Assembly (NCBI GenBank): GCA_902465425.1
Contig: CABQNA010000001.1
Location: 1 to 39,189 of the forward strand
Source: an uncultured Collinsella sp.
Lineage (GTDB): Bacteria; Actinomycetota; Coriobacteriia; Coriobacteriales; Coriobacteriaceae
Direction: 5' to 3'
Length of the DNA stretch: 39,189 bases
The position numbers and the translations under genes are program-made. Shown here one piece after another: positions 7,422-14,794 of this stretch; position 1 is the stretch's first letter, and each line of letters begins with the position of its first letter. The notes under the pieces are model-generated. The model was given only the letters and a program-made list of their open reading frames with translations, did no database searches and was not told the DNA's origin.

Positions 7422-9269
7422 TTATTCCACGGTCACGCTCTTGGCGAGGTTACGGGGCTGGTCGACGTCGCAGCCGCGCAGGATGGCGACCTCGCGGGCG
7501 AGCAGCTGCAGCGGGACGCTCGCCGTGATGGGGCTGAACACGTCGCGGACTGCCGGCACGCGGATGATGCAGTCGGCGATCTTGTTGATCTCCTCGTCGC
7601 CCTCGGTGGCAACGACGATGACCTTGGCGCCGCGCGCCTTGCACTCCATGAGGTTCGACACGGTCTTGTCGTAGGTGGCGCTCTTGGTGGCCACAGCGAT
7701 GACGGGGAAGCCCGGGTCGATCAGGGCAATAGGGCCGTGCTTCATCTCACCGGCGGCATATGCCTCGGCGTGCAGGTAGCTGACCTCTTTGAGCTTAAGC
7801 GCGCCCTCGTAGGAAATGGCGGCACCCATGCCACGGCCCACGAACAGTGCGGACTGCGCGTCCTTGCACAGCAGGGCGGCCTCATGCACGGCCTCGGTCT
7901 GGGTATCCAAAATCCACTGGATCTGCTCGGCCGTATCGGAAAGCTCGCGGAACAGCATGCGCGCCTGCTTGGTGGTCAAGCGGTACTTGACCTGCGCCAG
8001 CAGCAGGGCCAAAAGCGTAAGGCTCACGACCTGGCCGATGAAGCTCTTGGTCGAGGCGACCGCGATCTCCTTGTTGGCCTTGGTGTAGATGACGCCGTCG
8101 CTCTCACGCGCCACGGGGCTGCCCACCACGTTGGTGATGCCGAAGACCTTGGCGCCCTTGATGCGCGCGTCGCGGATGGCGGCGAGAGTGTCGGCCGTCT
8201 CGCCCGACTGGGACACGGCCACGACGAGCGTCGTCGGCGTGATGATGGGGTTGCGATAGCGGAACTCGCTGGCCGCCTCCACCTCGGTGGGGATGCGAGC
8301 CCAGCCCTCAATGAGATTCTTGGCAATGAGGCCAGCGTGATAGCTGGTTCCGCAAGCGATCACGTAGACGCGGTCGATGTCGTTGAGTTCCTCGAGCGAA
8401 AGGCCCAGCTCGTCGATGTCGAGCTCGCCGGCCGGCGTCATACGACCGACCAGCGTGTCACGCACGACGCGCGGCTGCTCGTGGATTTCCTTGAGCATAA
8501 AGTCGGGATAACCGCCCTTTTCTGCCATGTCCAGGTCCCAGTCGATGTGGGTGACCTTGGGCTCGATAACGTTGCCGGCCTCGTCGGTGTACTCGACGCC
8601 TGCGGGCGTGAGCTTGGCAAACTGACCGTCCTCGAGCACCACGACATCGCGGGTGGCGTCGATGAGCGCGATGACATCGGAAGCAACATAGGAGCCGGTT
8701 TCGCCCGCGCCGACCACGATCGGGGAATCCTTGCGGGCCACGGCGATCACGCCGGGCTCGTCAGCGCACACGGCGGCCAGACCATAGGCACCGACCACGT
8801 GGGTGCAAGCCTCGCGCACGGAGGCCATCAGGTCGTGCGTCTCGGCATAAGCCTCTTCGATCAGATGCGCGAAGACCTCGGTATCGGTCTCGCTCTTAAA
8901 GTGGTGGCCGCGGCCCTCCAGCTCTTCGCGCAGCTCGGCGAAGTTCTCGATGATGCCGTTGTGGACGATGGCGATACGACCGTCGCAGCTGGTGTGGGGG
9001 TGAGCGTTAACGACGGAGGGCTTGCCGTGGGTGGCCCAACGGGTGTGGCCGATACCGCAGGTAGCGTCGCTGTCAATGTTGGAAAGCTCGCTCTCCAGGC
9101 CCGCGACCTTGCCCACGCGGCGGATGACGTCGAGGTGCGCCGCGGCGCCCTCGCCCACCTCGAGCGCGACGCCCGAGGAGTCATAGCCGCGATACTCCAT
9201 ACGCTTGAGGCCCGTGACCAGGATGTTCTTTGCAATATCAGAGCCGGTGTAGCCGACGATTCCGCACAT
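7422..9269 (-). CDS. glmS: Glutamine--fructose-6-phosphate aminotransferase (isomerizing)
   Basis: GlmS makes glucosamine-6-phosphate from fructose-6-phosphate and glutamine, the first step of UDP-GlcNAc and hence peptidoglycan synthesis. The 615-residue length is normal. Residues 1 to about 225 form the class II glutaminase domain, with the catalytic Cys2 (MCGIVGYTG) and the landmarks RMEYRGYDSSGVAL, GIGHTRWATHG and VHNGIIENF. Two SIS sugar-isomerase domains follow, with CGTSYHAGL, SQSGETADTL, KEVSYLHAEAYAAGEMKHGPIALI and the C-terminal DQPRNLAKSVTVE. The gene is single with its own terminator. Its upstream region holds inverted repeats suited to a repressor, and no glmS ribozyme is recognisable. 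The divergent LacI-type gene is a possible regulator. Confidence 0.98.
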   Translation of the reverse strand: MCGIVGYTGSDIAKNILVTGLKRMEYRGYDSSGVALEVGEGAAAHLDVIRRVGKVAGLESELSNIDSDATCGIGHTRWATHGKPSVVNAHPHTSCDGRIAIVHNGIIENFAELREELEGRGHHFKSETDTEVFAHLIEEAYAETHDLMASVREACTHVVGAYGLAAVCADEPGVIAVARKDSPIVVGAGETGSYVASDVIALIDATRDVVVLEDGQFAKLTPAGVEYTDEAGNVIEPKVTHIDWDLDMAEKGGYPDFMLKEIHEQPRVVRDTLVGRMTPAGELDIDELGLSLEELNDIDRVYVIACGTSYHAGLIAKNLIEGWARIPTEVEAASEFRYRNPIITPTTLVVAVSQSGETADTLAAIRDARIKGAKVFGITNVVGSPVARESDGVIYTKANKEIAVASTKSFIGQVVSLTLLALLLAQVKYRLTTKQARMLFRELSDTAEQIQWILDTQTEAVHEAALLCKDAQSALFVGRGMGAAISYEGALKLKEVSYLHAEAYAAGEMKHGPIALIDPGFPVIAVATKSATYDKTVSNLMECKARGAKVIVVATEGDEEINKIADCIIRVPAVRDVFSPITASVPLQLLAREVAILRGCDVDQPRNLAKSVTVE

Positions 9270-9343
9270 AAGATAAATCCCTTCGTTCGCGTGACTGCAA
9301 GACGTCCACGCACAAGGGGCGCTGAGACGTACAACGTTCGAGT

Positions 9344-9403
9344 ATTGTACTCACGCAAACGCAAGCTGATATACCAGAAGTGGTATCTTAACTTAGATAC
9401 CAC
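9344..9403 (-). promoter_or_regulatory. glmS promoter region with stacked inverted repeats
   Basis: On the minus strand, TACAAT (plus 9344-9349) is the likely -10 box. Upstream lie two overlapping inverted repeats: ATACCA-GAAG-TGGTAT (9371-9386) and GTGGTATCT-TAACTT-AGATACCAC (9380-9403, perfect 9-bp arms). A third pair, GTACAA/TTGTAC, overlaps the -10. TGGTAT/ATACCA half-sites recall GntR-type amino-sugar operators (the NagR/DasR style TGGTCTAGACCA), but the spacing is different. The regulator is unknown. Confidence 0.5.
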
Positions 9404-9431
9404 CCGATGCACACACGTCCAGCCGGTCTAA

Positions 9432-9466
9432 ACCACCGCAAAGGTGCCCGTCCCCTTCGTGGTGGT
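9432..9466. repeat. GGGAC-type imperfect stem-loop
   Basis: Arms ACCACCGCAAAG (9432-9443) and CTTCGTGGTGGT (9455-9466) pair with one G-T and one mismatch around a core that reads GGGGACGGGC on the minus strand. It is built like the other GGGAC stem-loops in the window and lies next to the REP-like copy at 9488. Confidence 0.55.
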
Positions 9467-9487
9467 CGCGTTGGCAACAGCGTTTCC

Positions 9488-9532
9488 CCAGATAAAACCT
9501 GCCAAAATAAACCTGTCCCTTTTTGGTAGGTT
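9488..9532 (-). repeat. REP-like stem-loop, copy 2 (inverted)
   Basis: This is the same 45-bp element as at 7304, in opposite orientation, with one arm base changed (CCTACC for CCTGCC). It lies in the glmS-lacI intergenic region just upstream of the lacI-type -10 box. Confidence 0.85.
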
Positions 9533-9538
9533 TGGGAT

Positions 9539-9546
9539 GCTACAAT
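9539..9546 (+). promoter_or_regulatory. Extended -10 promoter of the LacI-type gene
   Basis: TGCTACAAT (9538-9546) is an extended -10 element. No good -35 is visible, and the upstream position is occupied by the REP-like element. Transcription would start near 9553, about 30 nt before the ATG. Confidence 0.45.
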
Positions 9547-9581
9547 CTGGCTTGTACTTGAAACGCATCAAAGGGGCCGCT

Positions 9582-10694
9582 ATGGCAAAGGTAAAAATCA
9601 GCGACGTCGCGCGCGAGGCCGGAGTTTCGTTGGGCACGGTCTCCAACGCGCTCAACCACCCCGAAAAGCTGCGCCCCGAGACCCTCAAGCTCATCAACGA
9701 GACCATCAATCGCCTTGGCTACCTGCCCAATCAAAGCGCCCGTCAGCTCGCGGGCGGCGCCACCAAGTCCTTTGGCCTGGTGCTCCCCCGTCTCGATCAC
9801 GGCTTTTCGCTCCAAATCGCCAGTGGCGCCCACAACGAGGCCCGCAAGCACGGCTACGACTTGCTCATCGCCAACGCCGATAACGACGATATTCTCGAGG
9901 ACCATTACCTGCGCTACTTTATGGGCACCCAGATGTCCGGCGTCATGGTTCAGCCCATGGCATCCCCCGACTGGCACCCCGCCATGACCAAGATGCCCGT
10001 GCCGATCGTCCACCTGGACATCCATTGCTCCGAGCCCGGCTACTATGTAGCGGCCGACAACGAGGCCCAGGGTCGCATCATTGCCGAACTCGCCATCGCC
10101 CGCGGCGCACACCATATTGTCGTCGTCGGCCGAGCAGCATTTATGCAACTCACCCTGCGCGTCCTTGGCATTCATAAAGCGCTCGCTCTACACCCCGATA
10201 TCAAGATCGAAGTCATCGACGCCGGCGAATGGAATACCGCTGCCGACGGCTACGGCATCGGTGCCCAAATCGCCGAGCGCCCCGCGGACGAACGTCCCGA
10301 TTTTGTCGTCGGTCTGACCGACGTGCTGGCCTCGGGCGTCATCTCGGCGCTGGTCGACAAAGGCATCGCCGTCCCCGGGCAAGTACGCGTAGCAGGTTGC
10401 GATGGCAACCCACTCGCTTGGAGCGGATCGGTCCCGCTCACTACGGTAGCGCCCCCGGGCTACGAGATTGGCCGCAAGGGCGTTCAATTGCTCATGGAGC
10501 AAATTGAGAACAAGGCCCCGGCAAAGACCAAGCACGTCCACATCGGCTCTGCCGCGCGCACCGTCACCGCGGTCACGGCCATCGAGGACATCAACCGCCA
10601 AGAACTCGTGCGGCCGTTCCTGCTGGAACGCGCCAGCACCCAGGCAAGCAGCCAGACCGACGCCACGGCCATCAACCTCGGTGCGTATCTATAG
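9582..10694 (+). CDS. LacI-family transcriptional regulator
   Basis: This 370-residue protein begins with a classical LacI helix-turn-helix (VKISDVAREAGVSLGTVSNALNHPEKL), followed by the hinge region (INRLGYLPNQSARQLAGG) and a periplasmic-binding-protein-like effector domain (about 62-340) with AGCDGNPLAW near its end. The ligand is likely a sugar or sugar phosphate. The start at 9582 is fixed by AAGGGG five bases upstream and by the usual LacI N-terminus; an open frame reaching back to 9444 crosses a REP-like element and is not coding. A C-terminal extension of about 25 residues (ERASTQASSQTDAT...) looks disordered. Its closest neighbour is the divergent glmS, so amino-sugar control is possible but unproven. 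Confidence 0.93.
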   Translation: MAKVKISDVAREAGVSLGTVSNALNHPEKLRPETLKLINETINRLGYLPNQSARQLAGGATKSFGLVLPRLDHGFSLQIASGAHNEARKHGYDLLIANADNDDILEDHYLRYFMGTQMSGVMVQPMASPDWHPAMTKMPVPIVHLDIHCSEPGYYVAADNEAQGRIIAELAIARGAHHIVVVGRAAFMQLTLRVLGIHKALALHPDIKIEVIDAGEWNTAADGYGIGAQIAERPADERPDFVVGLTDVLASGVISALVDKGIAVPGQVRVAGCDGNPLAWSGSVPLTTVAPPGYEIGRKGVQLLMEQIENKAPAKTKHVHIGSAARTVTAVTAIEDINRQELVRPFLLERASTQASSQTDATAINLGAYL

Positions 10695-10719
10695 CACGCC
10701 CGCAAGTATGCTAAGTCGC

Positions 10720-10769
10720 CGCTCAAGCAAAAGGGGCCCGACCATTGCCGGACCCCTTTTGCTTGAGCG
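10720..10769. terminator. Bidirectional terminator between lacI-type and HAD genes
   Basis: Long arms CGCTCAAGCAAAAGGGGCC (from 10720) and the complementary strand ending at 10769 form a hairpin with an A-run and T-run inside the stem. It serves the two convergent genes. Confidence 0.85.
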
Positions 10770-10807
10770 CAAACGTGGGCAATTGCTCGTTTCAACACCG
10801 CAATTGT

Positions 10808-11458
10808 CTAGCGCACGGCCTTGACCGCCGCCGCCAGATCGAACAGCGTATCGAGCACGGCCTCGCAGCCATCCACCACGTCCTGCGGCAGCGGCACGAT
10901 ATCGGGGACGGCGAAGACATGGCATCCGGCCGTGATGCCCGAGACGCAGCCGTTGCGTGAATCCTCGACCACGGCACATTCCTCGGGAGCAAAGCCCGCG
11001 CGCTCGCAGGCGAGCAGATACATCTCAGGGTCGGGCTTGCCGTGCACGACGTCCTCGCCACACGTTACCGTTTCAAACTTGTCAAAGAGGCCAACCATCT
11101 TAAGGTTGCGCTCGGCCGTAACGAGGCGCGACGACGTCGCTAGACCCACGTGATAGCCCGCAGCCAGCAGCTCGTCTAGGCACTCGGCGGCACCGGCCTT
11201 AAGTTCCAGTTCGGTCTTGACCATCTCGTCGCGAATCTCCTTGTGGCGACGATAGATCGCCTCGGTGGTTTCATGGCTGCCGTAATGCTTATCAAGGATG
11301 TCCATAACATCGGGCAGCGTGCGGCCGATAAACTGATGGATCAGCGCTTCATCAATCGCGAGCCCCAGCTCAGCGGCGCCTGCCTTCCAGGCCTTAATCC
11401 CCAAACGCTCGGTATCGACCAGCGTTCCATCCATGTCAAAAATAACAGCCTTGATCAT
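10808..11458 (-). CDS. HAD-superfamily hydrolase (beta-phosphoglucomutase-like)
   Basis: This 216-residue HAD subfamily I enzyme probably dephosphorylates a sugar phosphate or acts as a phosphomutase. Motif I is FDMDGTLVDT (nucleophile Asp8, acid/base Asp10), the cap domain spans about 15-80, motif II is ATSSR, motif III is HGKPDPEMYLLAC, and motif IV is VVEDSRNG. The ATG at 11458 has GAGGGG six bases upstream; a longer in-frame start at 11539 has none. It is transcribed divergently from larE. The arrangement resembles phosphatases of the YcjU/GS1 group; the substrate cannot be assigned. Confidence 0.92.
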   Translation of the reverse strand: MIKAVIFDMDGTLVDTERLGIKAWKAGAAELGLAIDEALIHQFIGRTLPDVMDILDKHYGSHETTEAIYRRHKEIRDEMVKTELELKAGAAECLDELLAAGYHVGLATSSRLVTAERNLKMVGLFDKFETVTCGEDVVHGKPDPEMYLLACERAGFAPEECAVVEDSRNGCVSGITAGCHVFAVPDIVPLPQDVVDGCEAVLDTLFDLAAAVKAVR

Positions 11459-11625
11459 ATCGGTCCCCTCACCGGATTGTGTTACTGCCACTCTACCGCA
11501 CTTTACAAACTTGTATATAACGTATATAGCATATTGCACTTTCGTTACATAGATAGAAGACTTATGGCAAGTAACGCATTAGGATTATAGTTTTCGACCG
11601 AGTACTCAACGATAAGGATCGTTTC

Positions 11626-12504
11626 ATGATTTTAGACACCACGGCACCCGCAGAGGAGCTTCAAGACAAGCTATCGGCGCTCGAACAGCTGCTTTTGGCA
11701 TACGGGCGCGTGGCTATCGGGTTTTCCGGTGGCGTCGACAGCAGCTTTTTGGCCGCCGTATGCGCCCGCATCATGCCTACCAATACCCTCCTCGTCCATC
11801 TCACTACGCCGCTCATCGGCACGCCCGAGCAGGCTTCGTTTGAGCAGTCCGTTGATGGGCAGGCCAATGAGGGGCCGCATTTTAAGCTCCCCGTGCTCAA
11901 TCTTTCGGTGGATCAGCTGCAACTCCCCCAAGTAGCCTGCAACGATGCTAATCGCTGCTACCACTGCAAGCACGCCGGCTTTACCGCCATCGTCAACCAC
12001 GCCAAGTCGCTCGGCTTTCCCACCGTCATCGATGGCAGCAATGCAAGCGATCGCGGTGACTACCGCCCCGGCATGCGTGCGGCAGAAGAGCTCGGCGTAC
12101 GCTCACCCCTTATGGAGGTCGGCTTTACCAAGGACGAAGAGCGCGAGCTGCTGCGCGCATGGGGCTATCCCGTTTGGAACCTGCCGGCGGGAGCATGTCT
12201 TGCCACCCGCGTCCCCACGGGCGAGGAGCTTACGCGCGAGAAGGTCGATTTAATCCGCGCCTGCGAGGATTACCTGCACGATCTTGATCTGGCACAGGTA
12301 CGCGCGCGCTTGGTCGGCGGCTGCATGCATATCGAGGCCGCACCCGCAGATGTCGCCAAGATTGCCACCCTCGGCGGTGCCGCCGTCGACGACAAGGGCA
12401 AGACCCCGCTGCCCGCCGTTATCGAGTCCGCGCTGCGCGAGCTGGGCTGCGACCATATCTCCCCCGAGGTCACCCCCTACATCCACGGCAATATGAATCA
12501 GTAA
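11626..12504 (+). CDS. larE: LarE-type ATP-dependent sulfur transferase
   Basis: LarE adenylates and then thiolates pyridinium-3,5-biscarboxylic acid mononucleotide in synthesis of the nickel-pincer cofactor of lactate racemase. This 292-residue protein has the PP-loop SGGVDS at 34-39, the NRCYHCK motif (Cys111, Cys114) and PAGACLATR (Cys191). In the family the last position can be the sacrificial sulfur donor, while some members use three cysteines to hold a 4Fe-4S cluster. The three cysteines here would suit the cluster type, which is an inference. AAGGA precedes the ATG by seven bases. No larA, larB or larC is in the window, so the partner genes are elsewhere or the protein has another role. 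Its stop codon runs into a REP-like element. Confidence 0.9.
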   Translation: MILDTTAPAEELQDKLSALEQLLLAYGRVAIGFSGGVDSSFLAAVCARIMPTNTLLVHLTTPLIGTPEQASFEQSVDGQANEGPHFKLPVLNLSVDQLQLPQVACNDANRCYHCKHAGFTAIVNHAKSLGFPTVIDGSNASDRGDYRPGMRAAEELGVRSPLMEVGFTKDEERELLRAWGYPVWNLPAGACLATRVPTGEELTREKVDLIRACEDYLHDLDLAQVRARLVGGCMHIEAAPADVAKIATLGGAAVDDKGKTPLPAVIESALRELGCDHISPEVTPYIHGNMNQ

Positions 12505-12547
12505 CCTGCCAAAAAGGGACAGGTTTATTTTGGCAGGTTTTATCTGG
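12503..12547 (+). repeat. REP-like stem-loop, copy 3
   Basis: This 45-bp element matches the copy at 7304 with one base difference in the core (GTTTA for GTTCA). It starts inside the larE TAA stop codon, as copy 1 does with its upstream gene. Confidence 0.85.
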
Positions 12548-12567
12548 GGAAATATCGCGAGGCAGTC

Positions 12568-12610
12568 GCCCCTCTAGCGCCCATCTAACTTCGAGAGACA
12601 CTAGAGGGGC
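12568..12610. terminator. Hairpin between convergent larE and AlbA_2-type gene
   Basis: Perfect 10-bp arms GCCCCTCTAG (12568-12577) and CTAGAGGGGC (12601-12610) enclose a 23-nt loop. There is no T-run, so its role as a terminator is uncertain; it lies 14 bp past the stop of the minus-strand gene. Confidence 0.45.
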
Positions 12611-12623
12611 GGTCCGGCTGCAT

Positions 12624-14324
12624 CTACTTCTTCCGATATCGGCGATTGTGGCTCGTCGATGAACCCATTACCTCAATGAGTCCTTTATCTGCCATTTTTG
12701 GCAGATGGTAACGGACAGACGAAATTCTGACCCCCGATGCAACCGCTATTTCTCGCGCCGTCATATCCACTTCGGCGCTGAGAGCCTCCAGGATCCTATC
12801 CGCCGTCGAAGCTGACGATTCTCTGTTCATATCGATAATTTCATACGTGTCTTTGCCGCATTTTGACAGGACATGTTTATCCACAAGGTCCCCGCAGATC
12901 AGGCGAATGTCATCCGAATCCCACTTCAGGGCCTCTCGTATTTTTTGAACATCGCATACGCACCCATGCTCCCGCATAAACATGAGCAGTGTTTCCTCGC
13001 GATCCGTCAGCTCGGTGCCCACATGGCTCTGAATCCACGTGCGGTTTTCAGCAAGCTCCGCCCCGTGCCGGGAAAGCAGCACCGTAAACGAATCGGCCTT
13101 AACGATAAATTTCGGCCTGCCAAGCGAACGAGACTCCATCTCGCGAATCATAGCCGGGATACCAGATCCCTGGCTTTCCGCAACGGCCCCCTCGGCATGC
13201 TCTAACGGCGTCGCCCCCATAAGGCTCATGAGCTTTGAGTTTCGGCAGCGCGATTCCCCGTCTGCAAGATTGTCCACCGTCTTTCCGCCCCAAAGCCCGC
13301 CAGGGTTTTTGATCTCTATTCTGTCTGGATAGATATCGACACTCACGGCCTGCCCCACAAACATGGGCGAATATTCTCGATGGATGCAGGCATTTGCCAA
13401 GGCCTCGCGCAAAACCTCCTGGGGAACTTCCCAATCATCCCTTCTGCCAGCGCCTTGCACTATCGCCGCTTTGCGCAAGTTTCGTCCAATCGCGGCAAGG
13501 GCATCTTCGATGCAAGCCGGAATCGGGCCATCGCACAACTGGCGGTCAATAAACCGGGGTTGCCCGGGTGCAGATTTTTCCACATCGGAATGAACGGCGA
13601 CATCGATCATCAGTTTGGGATAGAACTGCTGGGGGTAAATTCCCGCCGACAGAAGCCCCGCGAGCTTCACGGCACCATCCTTTGTAGTGATATTGAGTCT
13701 GACCAGCTGCTTTTCCAGCGTATCGGCCCCGCGCAAAACGCGCGGGGTCTGCAGCCGGCGATTTGCGATAATAGACCGCACGACATCTGGATCCAAATCC
13801 TCGACCGTTGCCTCCGAAACCACCGTGTCGTCTGCATCGCTCGGAAGCAACGCACTCTGCAGCTCATATAGCTCAGCGGGTGACATCTTGATATCTTTAT
13901 CATCCACGCGCTTGTAGCTACCGTTCTGCACGCCGCGCGCGCCGATATAGCAAGGCTTCGCTTTAAGCTCAAGTTCAAAGATGCGCACCAGAAGCACCTG
14001 GAGCCCGTCGACCTCGCCTCGATCAAGCTCGTACCGCGGCGCATGGGTCACCACTGCCGCTGAGCCTCCGTCTCCGATACCCGAAACAAACTGATCGCGC
14101 ACCCTATCGATAGCAAAGTTAGCCGAAGGAACAAATCCTTCGGCTTCGTTCAGGCCCAAAATAATGAGCCCACCCGCAGTGTTCGCAAAAGCGCTCACTG
14201 TCTCCCATACGTCTGCGCTCAATTTATTCGTGCAGGCTTTAACTTCTACCGATGCGTCATCAGTCCCTCGCCTGCGAAGGCGCTCAACGATAAGGCCAAG
14301 GGGTTCATCCAGCAGCATTGACAT
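12624..14324 (-). CDS. AlbA_2 / ATPase / winged-helix regulator
   Basis: This 566-residue protein combines an N-terminal AlbA_2 (Schlafen-like) domain (about 10-140, with VEVKACTNKL and SAFANTAGGLIILGLNE), a GHKL-type ATPase-like domain annotated in relatives as RecG-related (about 300-400, with LREALANACIHREYS, IYPDRIEIKNPGGLW and ESQGSGIPAMIREME), and two C-terminal winged-helix segments (about 430-500 and 505-566, the last with AREIAVASGVRISSVRYHLPKMADKGLI). Relatives are annotated as putative transcriptional regulators or ATP-binding proteins and few are characterised. GAGAGACGGA directly precedes the start. The promoter carries an array of TTTAGAGAGA motifs, strongly suggesting autoregulation. 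Codon use is less GC-biased than in the neighbours, so horizontal transfer is possible. Confidence 0.85.
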   Translation of the reverse strand: MSMLLDEPLGLIVERLRRRGTDDASVEVKACTNKLSADVWETVSAFANTAGGLIILGLNEAEGFVPSANFAIDRVRDQFVSGIGDGGSAAVVTHAPRYELDRGEVDGLQVLLVRIFELELKAKPCYIGARGVQNGSYKRVDDKDIKMSPAELYELQSALLPSDADDTVVSEATVEDLDPDVVRSIIANRRLQTPRVLRGADTLEKQLVRLNITTKDGAVKLAGLLSAGIYPQQFYPKLMIDVAVHSDVEKSAPGQPRFIDRQLCDGPIPACIEDALAAIGRNLRKAAIVQGAGRRDDWEVPQEVLREALANACIHREYSPMFVGQAVSVDIYPDRIEIKNPGGLWGGKTVDNLADGESRCRNSKLMSLMGATPLEHAEGAVAESQGSGIPAMIREMESRSLGRPKFIVKADSFTVLLSRHGAELAENRTWIQSHVGTELTDREETLLMFMREHGCVCDVQKIREALKWDSDDIRLICGDLVDKHVLSKCGKDTYEIIDMNRESSASTADRILEALSAEVDMTAREIAVASGVRISSVRYHLPKMADKGLIEVMGSSTSHNRRYRKK

Positions 14325-14328
14325 TCCG

Positions 14329-14518
14329 TCTCTCTAAAACGATAGATTTATCTCTCTAAAGTATAGTATATCTCTCTAACTTTAGAGAGATAAGCACCTT
14401 ATTTTAGAGAGACATTTAGAGAGATGTATCGAATTCACTGTTAGATTGCCCAATGTTATCTCTTTAACTGACTTTCTCTTTATAGAGACATTTAGAGAGA
14501 CGAGCGCGACCTCTCTAA
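14329..14518. promoter_or_regulatory. Array of TTTAGAGAGA motifs upstream of the AlbA_2-type gene
   Basis: The decamer TTTAGAGAGA or its complement occurs at 14329-14338, 14351-14360, 14371-14379 (9 of 10), 14382-14390, 14403-14412, 14415-14424 and 14491-14500, with shorter forms at about 14479-14488 and 14510-14518. The units at 14371-14379 and 14382-14390 form a perfect palindrome with a 2-bp centre. TATACT boxes around 14361-14370 place the sites over the probable promoter. This looks like a multi-site operator. The remaining interval to 14794 holds only the REP-like copy at 14590 and the leader of the nuclease gene. Confidence 0.7.
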
Positions 14519-14589
14519 TCATGGGTTCTTCTTTTTAAAGTGCACACATCCTAACCGTGCCCTAAGTTGCGGTGAAATAGCTCACGATT

Positions 14590-14634
14590 AACCTACCAAA
14601 AAGGGACAGGCTTATTTTGGCAGGTTTTATCTGG
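14590..14634 (+). repeat. REP-like stem-loop, copy 4
   Basis: This 45-bp element is as at 7304, with CCTACC in the left arm and GGCTTA in the core. It is free-standing in the intergenic region between the AlbA_2-type and nuclease genes. Confidence 0.85.
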
Positions 14635-14794
14635 AGAAACGCCGACTGATTCCATGTACACAACCGCCGCAGCTCCATATGAGGCAAATGAATCAGTAAC
14701 GTCTATCCCAAATCTTGAGTATTTGTTCGACAGAACGGCCCCTGCCGGCTCCTGCTAGACTGGTAGATTCCCAACCGTCCATCCAGGAGCCGCA

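Noticed and set aside
9270..9343. glmS ribozyme in the glmS leader
   Set aside because: An AGCGCC string is present, but the rest of the ribozyme core and its pairing regions are not recognisable, and the leader is too short for the usual fold of about 150 nt.
7737..9431. Large plus-strand open frame antisense to glmS
   Set aside because: It is a GC-rich shadow of glmS: His/Leu/Gly-biased translation, no domain, no ribosome-binding site.
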